A stretch of DNA of 64,000 nt from positions 248,001 to 312,000 of the forward strand of contig LATX02000199.1 of NCBI GenBank assembly GCA_001466705.2. The letters run 5' to 3'. The translations under genes were made by a program, and so were the position numbers. Positions 1 to 10,683 of this stretch are shown one piece after another. The notes under the pieces are model-generated. The model worked only from the letters and a program-made list of their open reading frames with translations. It made no database searches and was not told where the DNA came from. The stretch's first letter is position 1; every line of letters starts with the position of its first letter. The stretch comes from Moniliophthora roreri. Its lineage: Eukaryota; Basidiomycota; Agaricomycetes; Agaricales; Marasmiaceae.

Positions 1-534
1 TGATCTGCGAGAGCGTTTACGCCGCCATAACCAGATTGCTGTTGATCGATAGGCGGTTGTTGTTGGTAGCCTCCACTGTCGTATGAGGATTGTTGACTGG
101 CGAATTGACCCGGACCTGCGAGACCTGGAGTGAAGAGTTGACCACTACCTGCTGCACCCCCTTGCTGAAGCTGAGGAGGAGAGGTTGTAGCGTACTGGGC
201 TTGGCTCTGATCTTCCATGCTTCCATAGTAAGCCTGAGTTTGACCTGCTGCATATTGACGACGTTTTGAGTGATGAGAAGGAGCAGAATGCGCTTGTTGG
301 TCAACTGGAGGTGCTGGAGGTTCCCATTGAGAATGACCGGTCGCGGTTTCTGATAGAAAAATATGGCGTTGAATACAGCAGTCTTCGCGTAATAAAACTG
401 ACTAACCGATGAAGAGATACCGCTGGTGTTCTGCATTCCTGTGATACTTGTCAGTAGTCTGTAATAACAACAAGTTGAGCCACTTACCATTCTGCAACCC
501 ATCCTGGTGGTAACTGTTGAGCTGGAGAAGCCAT
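1..534 (-). CDS. WW-domain protein with Sec24-like N-terminal region (5' fragment)
   Basis: Only the N-terminus is present; the gene continues past base 1. Exons read as 534-488, 438-407 and 349-1, with introns of 49 and 57 nt (gtaagt...acag and gttagt...tcag). The spliced start MASPAQQLPPGWVAEW continues into a complete WW domain at residues 7-40, with both signature tryptophans, a YLF core and the TGHSQWEPP end. The WW fold binds proline-rich ligands. After it comes a Q/P/G-rich tail with KRRQYAAGQTQAYYG and GQLFTPGLAGPGQ, which resemble the disordered start of Sec24, the COPII cargo adaptor. The WW call is firm because the domain only appears once both introns are removed. The Sec24 link is inferred from a low-complexity stretch, and the decisive zinc-finger and trunk domains lie outside the window. 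It could be another WW protein. Confidence 0.6.
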
Positions 535-1456
535 AATCAATGTCAGAAGGCGAAGTCGAGTTTTGACTTATGGCCACGTCAGAAACACGAACAAACTGAA
601 AATCAGCCACGACACGATGCACACTGGGCGCTTACAGCACATCCCTAAAGTGACGACGACACTGACGACGACACAACCTTGTACTGATCATCATAGCGTT
701 ATGCATCTGACATTCGTCTGTCTGTAATAGTTCAAAAACAGCGAAGCAAACAGTACATGCTCCGACTAACCGACGCATCTCGGTAGATTATGGACGATAT
801 TCGAAAGTTGCGTGCATGTACTGCGGTAAACAGCTTCCAGACACTAGGGTTCAACCTGTTCGTCTGTTCGAGGTGCGTGCTTCCGCGAGGCTATGGCCGT
901 TGCTGAGTCGTTGTTCATATGATGGGTACTAGCCGTAGATTCTGCATCTTTTAGCCAGCCAACAAACACACTCAAGCTTGGCTTGCCAAAGTATCCTTGG
1001 GCATTCCAAGTCGTCGCTCGTTCGATCACAGACATCATTGACATTACAGCCAGTGGTACTGCATCCTATATCATAGTTTTGCAACAACTTTAGTGACTAC
1101 TGCATTGATATGAAAGACTGATTGGTCTAGGCATTGTTTAAAGACACCGTCGTTGCGGTGAGTACGTTTTCGCTTCGCGTATCGCACAAGTTATGCCGGG
1201 GTCGGATGCAGTACAGCTCGGCGTTCAACACCTCGTTCGATACTAGTTTTATCGATGATCCGGGTACAATATCGACATAATCTCTCCTACGCTCTTCCAT
1301 TCCTCGATTCAAAGTTCAACCTCCATGCACTCTGTCGGCGGTCACGTCAACAGTGTGGTGCAACCACCATGTGATTCAACCGAACAGCCGATCTTACTAT
1401 AATAATCAAGTTTCCAGTCGATTTTCTCCCCTCAGGGCATCATCTTTCTTGGCTCA
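535..1456. other. Intergenic, no gene recognised
   Basis: This stretch lies between divergent genes and holds only short open frames without family features (844-1044 and 1127-1312, both minus). It probably contains both promoters. No clear TATA box or repeat was seen. Confidence 0.5.
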
Positions 1457-2637
1457 ATGGATTACAGCGGTCATGCCGAGTCACAACCAGCCCAACTTGC
1501 TGGGTCGTACATCGCAGTCGCAACCATGGGGGTACGTTTACGCTCACTCTCAACCAATTCGAGGCGAGTTGACATGTGATGAATAGATGTTTCTTTGGGA
1601 CGTACTAATCAACCTCAGTGACGAGTACCACTTCGTACTCAAACGGAGGATTACGTTCGCGACTATTGCGTATCTCTGTTCCAGGTCAGTGTCTCGAGGT
1701 TGATTCTGATTTCGAGTGCATTGACGCGGAATACGGTATTGTTAGAATAACCACTCTTGCAGGATTGATAGGAGCAACACTAGTCCTTGGTATGTTTTGA
1801 GTGGGATATCCAGGACGAACTATGACTGAACCAAAATTTTTCCTTTTTTTTTTTTTTCCTTCAGCGGCTCCTATCGGTAGATACTGCCCCATCTTGCTCA
1901 AAGCCATCCTCATCGGACTTCCAGCATTCGTCGCCTCGGAATCCCTCCTACTTTTCTTCCGACTTCGCGCTGTCTACATGGACAGAAAGGCCGTCGTTCG
2001 AGCCTTTTTCATCTCATTACTCATTATCGTTGGATGCTCTACCCTAATACCTTTTGTGGGACAAGCCACCCAGATTAGCCCAGAGAATCGATATTGCACC
2101 GTAGCAAAGGTGAACCCAGCTCTCGGGGAAGCCATGTTAATCGTTCCTCTCGTTAACCATATAGCTGTCTTTTTTGCTATATCTTTTCGCCTCATGCCTG
2201 CTCAGATTTGGGAGGAATCGGGTTGTAAACGGGGTTCCTTATCTAAGGTGAAAGCGTTCTTTCGAACAAGGAATCTTCCTTTGATTTCGAGAACGCTTGT
2301 TATAGATGGGCAGAGGTATATTCTGTGAGTATGAGTATTTTTCGATTTGTTCTTGCATTGTATATGCGTTCTGACCATACGTCACGACTGCAGGGCTTTC
2401 ATCCTTACAACTATCATCGCGACTGTGACCATGGCCATTGGATCCTTGCCTGACATATACCGATTTGTCTTGATCACGCCGCACATTGCCATTGAAAATA
2501 GTATGAATTGCTATCTCTTTAGGAGTATACGAGAAAAGGCTTTGACACCAGGGGCTCAGATTACAGAGTCGACGGTACATTTTGCGAGTTGCCCACAGAT
2601 GAGGACAGAGGACTCGACTATTCATTCCGCAGTATAG
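1457..2637 (+). CDS. DUF6533-like multi-pass membrane protein, copy A
   Basis: Five exons (1457-1531, 1587-1684, 1746-1789, 1865-2324, 2394-2637) give about 306 residues. Helix 1 spans the first intron (SYIAVATMG joined to MFLWDVLINL). The next part, SDEYHFVLKRRITFATIAYL, matches the DUF6533 pattern of a D/E-E-Y loop followed by a basic R/K run. Further hydrophobic segments start near ILIGLPAFVASESLLLFFR, AFFISLLIIVGCSTL, MLIVPLVNHIAVFFAISF and FILTTIIATVTMAIG. Seven helices are plausible. The family is common in agaricomycete genomes and has no established biochemical role; a receptor or sensor role would be speculation. The start was chosen because copies B and C begin the same way. Exon 4 is one codon longer than in B and C. 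Copy A is the most diverged of the three and lies in opposite orientation. Confidence 0.75.
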
Positions 2638-3422
2638 AGTTTATATGGACTGTAGCGTTTCGTTTTGGCATATATCTATGCACTACTGTTCTCGAGATAG
2701 GCAACCGCGGACAGCGTATGTTGTGAACTATGGTGCAATTGGTTACCACCAAAGTGGCGAATTTGGTCGAGACGGCCGATCGCCAAGGCCCCCGACTCAA
2801 GAGGTTCCAGATTCCACGATTTGTGTACCCGAGTTGTCGCGTAGCAAGGTGATTGACGAGACGGCGCAAAGGCACTTCTTCAGGTCGCGATATATATCCA
2901 ATTTCCAAAAGCGTACCTTGAATGCAGCTATTCTTCATTCGAGTACCATGTGGCTAGAAGGATCCGATCACTCGATCGACAGAGCAGATTTTGGTTGCGA
3001 CTAGCCCGATTGCACCATAGACGATGCCCGGCACCTCCAGAGTCGTTCGCACCGTTTGAAACGCGTTTCTTTTCGTCGACTCAGAACTTTCCAGCCCAGA
3101 GTTCCGTTTTCCATCTTCGGAGCCGGAATAACGTCTAGTAACGGGGTCCGGTCACACATCCTGTCTATTTTCTAGATACTTGCAGAGTGCAAGTCGATAC
3201 CCTACCTTTTTTGTATTCTTTTACAACTGTTGGTATATCTTTGACTTTGGTATATCTTTCACACTGCTGTCCTATACATATCGAGCGACTTTGTAGTAGC
3301 CCGTTCAGAAAAGATACCAAAGGATTTTGCGCGTTTCGCCCGATTCATACTTTGGAAGCTGCTGTGTGATGCAGTCATGTTTTGTCGCATTTCATCTTGG
3401 ACCATCATCACAACTATTCTAG

Positions 3423-3453
<31 letters not shown>
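3423..3453. repeat. Poly-C homopolymer, 31 nt
   Basis: An uninterrupted run of 31 cytosines. It creates an artificial poly-proline open frame at 3382-3645, which should not be annotated. The true length is uncertain in any assembly. Confidence 0.95.
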
Positions 3454-3455
<2 letters not shown>

Positions 3456-3573
3456 TCTACGTGTCCAGTTGTCAGTTCAGGATAAAATAAGTGCATTCCA
3501 CCATATCCATTCTATCTATACCTATATCTCCTCACGCAGTTCCATGTCCCAGCCCTGTCTCCATCGCAGCATA

Positions 3574-3628
3574 CCATGTAGTACTTTATTCATTCTCCCC
3601 AGCTTTGCAACCCCGACACATTATAATG
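3574..3628 (+). repeat. Inverted repeat, left arm
   Basis: This 55-nt block matches the reverse complement of 6566-6620. The inner 32 nt (3597-3628, around CTTTGCAACCCCGACAC) differ at one base; the outer 23 nt are weaker. Equal arm lengths suggest two copies of one dispersed element in opposite orientation. Confidence 0.7.
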
Positions 3629-6175
3629 TTCCCGCTATCTTGTAAGGCCTTGATGAATGATAATTGTTCCTGTCCTTTTTGCAAGCATACCTTGGAACGA
3701 ACAATAATTCGCCCTGGGTGCGAATAATAAGTGGGAGACCAGGAAACGCCAGCAATGCCAAATTCGGCAGTTACGCGTTATGACACATGGACATTTTCCA
3801 CGGTTGGATGCTTGCTTCCTCCTTTCACGTCCCTTCCTGTCATGTAGTGTTGTACGGTACGTATCCTTGTTATCTCAATGTCTCCTGCAATCTGTACTTA
3901 CACTTTATCATAGCACCACCAAATTCTACCCCTACGTCGCATTATCATTCGTCCAGTAGCGCCCAGCGGTCTCATTATCATTATTCTCTACACCGTGGCG
4001 TGTACCATTTATAATTCATAGATACTTGCACTCATTTTTATTCTCTCCCTAACCCCTTACCATATACAGCCACTCATGCACCACGTCTCTAGCCCTGCTG
4101 GCTCAAGAGTGACTACGGCAATGTGAAATTTGTTCATTATGGATGCTATTGACCAGCATTGCATTATTATTCAGTATCATCTGACCTCTTCTCGTATCCA
4201 GTGCCCCACCGCATCATTTGAACCCGAACCTTCACGTCAATTGGTGCGCCTTATTATCATTCTCCTGCACATTGCCTCATTATAATTTACACCTTTCAGA
4301 TGTCTCGGCTGCCTCCGTGAACCTTAACTCTCTTCGGGCTGTACAGTTCTCGGAATCACCCAAGCATATATTTCAACCAACTCGTGGGGCCCCCGAAGCA
4401 CCATCCTTGACATTTCTCCCATCCCACCGCAGGAGGGTAGTCAGTACCATCACTTGGGCAGACAGCGAGGAGGTAACAATGTTGATTGGAAGGTGCGTCT
4501 CATATCGTTTTTTGCGTGCCCATTGAACTGACAAATTGGTTGTTATCTAATGTAGTACCGATCCTGCTGAAACATGAGGCATCGAAGACATGTATACCCA
4601 TCGTACAAATATTATCCCTTGCTCTTGCTATGCTTCGCATTCTACCTATCACTACTCAATATAACATATCCTATTTCCATTGTAGAAAATGACATACCTG
4701 GTTTATAACGTATGTTCTTGAGCCCTCGGAACTTCCGTTCTCGTGGTTTACACTTTTTTGGGTATGGAAATATTCCCCTGAAGCCTTCAGGCAATACAAG
4801 CAACATTGAATGACTCTCAGCTGCAGTTTGGTTTCTCAGCGGAGGTCGATAAGCGTCGCATGTGCATATCTCATTAGTGTTGTCAAATTTGGAAATATTA
4901 ATTGCCTTTTTTGGTTGGCTCTTACCCGTTATGGTAAGAATGCTTGGGGAGACTGGCTGTAGTTTCAGATATCCTGCGCGTGTGCGCGAACGTCCACGGG
5001 CTACAGGTATGGATTGAACAACTTCCAATGCTTTTTGACATGATATTCAGTTGACTCTGTTGCTAGCGTGGGAGGGGATAACTTTGCAGCTATTGAGACG
5101 TACAAATTGTAAGTAAAGTGCGAATGAAAGCCTTTCTGAGCTTGCGTGCCGCTTGACGTTTTCATTTGAGGATCTAATAGCACCAGGAGCACTCAGTTGG
5201 TCCTCTTTTATGTTCCGACTCGAATGGTAATGTTTGCTAAGTCTGCAAATGGTGTGGTGGATATGTACGAGGAAAGTTCCTCCCGAAAACTAATTCCGAT
5301 GAGCCGGACGTAGTTCAATCCCGAGCGTTTATTCAGCGCTTGTGGAATTTGTACCCCATTCTTGTCTCGAGAGTGGCCTTCCCCAAACAATTCAGGAATC
5401 CTTGATGAACGTTACATAGAAGGTAGATAGGCGCTGTACAGGATGAAGACTAATCAGTAAATCACCTCACGAAGGCTCAGGAATGGTCGTTTTTGTAGTC
5501 CTGTCGAGGGTTCACAGCGAGCATGTGGAAGTGGAATGATGGGAGAAGTGTATATTGGATATATATGTACAAGGTGGGTTCTCTACACAGCATGGGTGGT
5601 ACCAGGGAGAAAGACCTGTCATCATTGGTATTGGGGCAAACGACAGTGTGAATTCCAAAGGACGAGCAGAGCCACCATGGATGCGACTGAATACCTGATG
5701 CAGATTCGATTCTCAATGACTGAAAATAAAAGTAACCAGTCAGTTTATTAAATATATGGATAAAGTAGAGCACACACACCTTTAATCCCTTCAAAATACC
5801 CAACTCTTAGCGCAATTGCATCCAAGGCCCGAATATTGAGTGTCAATCGTCCATGTTGGGCTGGTCGCTGCGAGATGTAAGGCTGGGCTTCGAGATATGT
5901 TCCCGGTCATTGCCGAGTACTATACAGCTGAAAATCTTCAAGGTTCAAGCCACCGGCAACGACCGAAAACAGTGCACCGGAAGCAGCCAAGGCATAGAAA
6001 CACTGATAATGAGACTGGATCTGTAAAATAGTGAATAACACGTACCTTAGACTCCAAGAAATGAAGTTCGATGCAACATAGGATGCAGGCGATGAAATAA
6101 GGAAGTTTCGCTTGTGATTGCTGGCTGTCAAGGGCTATTCATAGATGAGCGCTGGGGTTGTATTAACCGGGGTCA

Positions 6176-6327
6176 AATGATAATGAGTCCGGTATCCGGA
6201 GTAGGGGAGCTGAGTACCAATGATAATGAGCCTAGGTCAAACAGAATGATAAATCGTACGTGCCTAGGAACCGAAGAAACATCAAAGATCGAATAATAAT
6301 TTGCACACTGAGGGTGAATGATAATGA
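6176..6327. repeat. Recurrent AATGATAATGAG motif cluster
   Basis: Three copies of AATGATAATGA occur near 6176, 6219 and 6317. The reverse complement CATTATCATT recurs on the plus strand near 3939, 3971 and 4246. Spacing is irregular, so this is not a simple tandem array. Function is unknown; it fits fragments of one dispersed repeat family. Confidence 0.5.
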
Positions 6328-6565
6328 GACGGAATCTACCAAAACTGGCAATCAGGACGTGCCCACCCTGATAATTATGCACACTTACCAATGAACAGCA
6401 GTGGGGCCATAGGGGTGTGATCATGATTAGACAGTGTACTAGAGATACCAATAAATAGATCAGCGAACAAATGGGAGGATAGAGGACAATGCTGTACATG
6501 GGAGAAGGGAAGGAGAATAATAAAGGTACCCTGACACGGCAATGATGTGCGGTGGTTAGGGTGCG

Positions 6566-6620
6566 CATTATAACGTGTCGGGGTTGCAAAGCTGGGGCGA
6601 ATTATATAAAATCTACATGG
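6566..6620 (-). repeat. Inverted repeat, right arm
   Basis: Reverse-complement partner of 3574-3628. It ends about 70 nt beyond the stop codon of copy B. Confidence 0.7.
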
Positions 6621-6691
6621 ACTGCTCTCCATCGAGCTCAGATGTTCAGCTCCAAAAGTTCGACACACATCCTCAATTGCAAGGAGGTGCC

Positions 6692-7868
6692 CTATACTTG
6701 TTGACGATACTGATCGGATTCAGAAGGTATAATCGTGGAAAGAGTAATCGAGTTCTCCGTCCTCATCTGTGGGCCGCCTGTCGACTCTGCAACTTGAGCT
6801 TCCGGCGTCAAAGCCTTGATTCGAATACTTCTAAAGAGATAGCAGTTCATGCTATTCTCAATAGCGACGTGCGGCGCGACGAGGACGAACCGGTATATGT
6901 CAGGTAGTCCGGTGGCCATTGTCGCAGCCACGATGATCGTTGTAAGGATGAATACCCTGCGTCCCCATAAGTAAGATCAGACTCGGCGGGACGACACAAG
7001 AAACCTCATATGCTCACAAAATGTATCTCTGCCCATCTACAACAAGTGTTTTCGAAATCGAAGGAAGATTCTTCGTACGAAAAAACGCTTTCATCTTGAC
7101 TAGAAAACCCCGTTTGCTACTCGATTGCTCCCATATTTGATTCGGCATAAGACGGAAAGAAATGGCAAAAAACACAGCTATGTGGTTAAGGAGAGGAATG
7201 ATTAACATGGCTTCCGCAAGAGCCGGGTTCATCCTTGCAGTGCAATATCGGTTCTCTGGGCTAATCTGGAACCCTTCTCCCACAAAGGGTATTAAAAAGG
7301 AGCATCCAATGGTAATGAGTAATGAGATGAAAAAGGCTCGAACGACGACTTTTCGCTCAATGTAGACAGCCCGAACTCGGAAGAAGAGGAGTAAGGTTTC
7401 CGAGGCGATGAATGGAGGAAATCCAATGAGAATGGCTTTGCTGAAGATGGAGCAAAATCTGCCGATAGGAGCCGCTGAATCTTTGGTTAGTTGCGATTAA
7501 TGCTTGATGAGCCGGAGGCATACGCACCAAAGAAAAGTGTCGCTCCTATCAACCCCACAAAAGTATGTGCTCTGATACAGCATTCGCGCGTCATGCACCC
7601 AGAATCATAATCAACATCGAGACACTAACCTGGACCAGAGATACACAACAGTCGGGAATGTAATCCTTCGTTTGAGTATGAGATGATACTCACTATGGAG
7701 ATTGATTAATACGTCCCAAATAAACATCTATTCTTCGCCTATCAACTCGTCGAAATGGGTTGAGAGTGAACGCAAACGTACCCCCATCGTCGCGACCGCG
7801 ATGTACGACCCGGGAAGTTGGGCTGGCTGTGGATGAACGTCTGACTCAAAACGACTGCTCTGATCCAT
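6692..7868 (-). CDS. DUF6533-like multi-pass membrane protein, copy B
   Basis: Five exons (7868-7782, 7727-7630, 7571-7528, 7474-7018, 6956-6692) give about 316 residues. Exons 2 and 3 are exactly 98 and 44 nt, as in copies A and C. The DUF6533-like segment reads SEYHLILKRRITFPTVVYL. Helical segments correspond one to one with copy A (for example FVGLIGATLFFG and LIIPLLNHIAVFFAISF). The C-terminal tail conserves IENSMNCYLFRSIRIKALTP and then diverges. Copy C, 1.7 kb upstream in the same orientation, is its closest relative, and similarity continues into the 5' flank, so the pair arose by segmental tandem duplication. No disabling change is visible. Function is unknown. Confidence 0.75.
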
Positions 7869-9525
7869 CAAGGACGGGGCTCTGAAAGATTGTGTCAACT
7901 GCAATCCTTCATCATTATATGTACCTAGGGACTGAACGGCTATACATGATGAACCACATGGTATCATGCGATATTGGCGCAAGCAGTGACAGAGGATATG
8001 GAACTTGTTGTATTCGAGGAATGAATAGCTTGTTTCGTACAACCACGGTGACTAAAAACTAGGACAACATTATATCCGGATCAATATTGAACAACAAGTG
8101 AAACCACTCACCACAATATGCTTAGACCAGTCATCCTTTCATACTACGTCCGCGATGAGTGCAGTAAATAAGCTGTAGAAACTGAACATTCAGCTGCTGT
8201 AATATCAATGATGCCTCTGATACGAACGAGCAGTTGAGTTAAATCGGCTTATTGAGACAAAGACAGTGAAAAGACAGATTGCCGAGTTTGAGCTTCAGTG
8301 CCGTATTCGGGGAGAAAGTTGCTCTTTACAGAGCAAGGATTGTCTTTGCATAGCGGAGAGGGAGATGTGGAGCTGTAATCTCGGTGGTAGTTGGCACCTG
8401 AACCTGTGAATAGCCCTACGTTTACCCGGGATCATTAATAAGAAATGGAAGAGCACACACATTAAGAAGTCTTATCCGGACAGGTTGAATCAGGCTGCAA
8501 GTCCGGTTTTGATTTTCGGTATGTATCGGAGAGTTAGTCATAACCAACATGAAACAAGTTACTGTTATACTTGGTAAATGTATATCTGCGCCCAAGTTTG
8601 CGTTGCAACAAGTGCTTAGCGCTTAGGGGCGATGGGCTGACGCAGGTAAGGGCGTCTAACACCACGTGGCGTTCAAAAATGGGGATCGCACGACCTCGGC
8701 GAACTTGTTTCCTTCAGTGAGCCTCAAAGTTCTGGTCATGCCTATCGTTGCCGCGTTCATCAAAATCGTTAACACTGGCCCAAAGAAGCAGCTCTCCAGT
8801 GGGTCAAAGAGTCTTGTCACTTATGTTTTCATTTCTAATGGCCTCCGATAGTTGACAGGGACAATCCTCCAAACTAGAGGGCAAGAACTCACAGGGTAAC
8901 AGCGTTTAACGGAAGTCATCAATTCGCAACGGTATCTCTACTCTTACTTCCTCCAACGTGCTGTACTATCCTTCGAACGGCCGGTGAAAGTTATAAATGG
9001 CTTTTACCCCATATACGTTGATGTGCGACACCTGAAAGCTAATGAATAAAATAAATCGGCCCACGATGCACCGGGTATCTCGACCTCTTCATGGCCAAGT
9101 CTCGCCTATCTTATACGTATGTGAGGACTGGGTTTGACTGTTCTTCGTTTTCTCGCTATTAAACCAGCGCTACCTCACTTCTACTTCATGGCTCGCACGA
9201 TCCTTGAGTTCGTTCGTTGTACTCGTTTATTTGATTGAAGAGTACGCCGTGAAAAGACTTTGCTTCATCCCAACGACAAAAGGGTATAAGAGGTGATCAA
9301 GAGTGATCTTTGGATGATATGTTGGTTTTCAGATGCCAGGTAGTATGGCAACCTTGGTGAAATGCATGTTTTAGATGGTGCGTGTTGGAAGCACGCTGTC
9401 CGGGCTAACCTTGAACACAGGGTTACGGCTTAAGGTTACATTTCAAAAATAACGATGCACACAATAAAAAGATATGCTACTAGTGTAATGAATATCAGAC
9501 CATCTACTGGCTTCAATTAAACAAA
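7869..9525. other. Duplicated 5' flank of copy B, then unassigned sequence
   Basis: From 7869 to about 8600 the sequence resembles the 5' flank of copy C (10684 to about 11640). Shared blocks include GGCTAT...GATGAACCACATG, CAGAGG.TATGGAACTTG and AGACCA.TCATCCTTTCAT. A minus-strand stretch at about 8870-8660 reads as a plausible peptide (ESCFFGPVLTILMNAATIG) ending in a stop, possibly a gene fragment of unknown family. Nothing else is recognisable. Confidence 0.5.
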
Positions 9526-10683
9526 TTATGCTGATTGAGAAACCGTCGAGTTCTCTATCTCTCGGCTCGCGAACTGTACCGTCGACTCTGTACTAGCTTG
9601 AACCTGAACATCCGTTGCCAAAAACTTTATTCGTATACTTCTAAAGAGATAGCAATTCATGCTATTCTCAATAGCCACATGAGGGGCGACGAGGACGAAC
9701 CGGTATATCTCGGGCAGGTGTCCAATGGCCATAGTCGCGATTGAGAAGATGGTCGTAAGAATGAACACCCTGTTTATGGTCAGAAAAGGTAGCGGTAAGA
9801 ATGTTGCTCGTACTCACAAGATATACCTCTGCCCATCTACGAAAAGCGTTTTAGATATCGAAGGAAGATTCTTTGGGCGAAAGAACACTTTCATCTTGGA
9901 TAAAAAACCCCGTTTACTGCTCGATTCCTCCCGAATCTGAGCAGGTATGAGGCCGAAAGAGATGGCAAAAAACACAGCTATGTGGTTTAGGAGAGGAATG
10001 ACTAACATGGCTTCCGCAAGAGCCGGGTTAAACCTTGCAGTACAATATCGGTTCTCTGGGCTAATCTGGAACCCTTCTCCCACAAAGGGTATTAAAAAGG
10101 AGCATCCAACGGTAATGAGCACTGAGATGAAAAAGGCTCGAACGACGACCTTTCGCTCCTTGTAGACAGCTCGAATTCGGAAGAAGAGGAGCAGGGTTTC
10201 CGAGGCTATGAATGGAGGAAATCCAATGAGAATGGCTTTGCTGAAGATGGAGCAGAATCTGCCGATAGGAGCCGCTGAATGTTTGGTTAGTTGCGATTAA
10301 TGCTTGATATCGGAGGCATACGCACCAAAGAAGAGTGTCGCTCCTATCAACCCCGTAAGAGTATTTGCTCTGATACAGCATCCACGCGTCATGCACCGAG
10401 AATCATAATCAACATCGAGACACTAACCTGGACCAGAGATAGACCACAGTCGGGATTGTAATCCTTCGTTTGAGTATGTAATGATACTCGCTACTGAGAT
10501 TGGTTAGGAAGTCCCAAAGAAACATCTGTTTTTCACACATCAACTCGTCGAATCAGAATTGGGACAAGTTGAGCGCGCACGTACCCCCATCGTTGCGACT
10601 GCAATGTACGACCCAGGAAGTTGGGCTCGTTGTGGGTGAACGTCTGATTCAGCACGTGTCGCAAACCGACCGCTGTAATCCAT
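9526..10683 (-). CDS. DUF6533-like multi-pass membrane protein, copy C
   Basis: Five exons (10683-10585, 10525-10428, 10369-10326, 10274-9818, 9769-9526) give about 313 residues. It begins MDYSGRFATRAESDVHPQ, close to copy B, and has MFLWDFLTNLSSEYHYILKR in the DUF6533-like region. Exon 4 has the same 457-nt length as in copy B. Most differences from B fall at third codon positions, as expected for constrained coding sequence. The tail conserves IENSMNCYLFRSIRIK and then differs. Together with copies A and B it makes a local expansion of three. Function is unknown; the topology predicts a plasma or endomembrane protein. Confidence 0.75.

Larger units (their letters stand above)
2638..6691. 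other. 4-kb gene-poor stretch with repeats
   Basis: No open frame here shows a family motif. It holds a 31-nt C run, a 55-nt inverted repeat whose arms lie 2.9 kb apart, and several copies of a TCATTATCATT motif in both orientations. Forward frames directly after copy A (2645-3004) look like chance or decayed sequence. The make-up suggests old mobile-element or satellite debris, but I see no transposase, reverse transcriptase or target-site duplication. Confidence 0.5.

Noticed and set aside
844..1312. Two short minus-strand frames
   Set aside because: No family features; probably intergenic.
1685..1745. Reading the DUF6533-like genes without intron 2 or with a 32-nt intron
   Set aside because: An in-frame stop follows the donor, and 32 nt is too short; the 61-nt intron gives the same 44-nt exon in all three copies.
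3382..3645. Poly-proline open reading frame
   Set aside because: Created entirely by the 31-nt C run; no start context, splice partners or family similarity.
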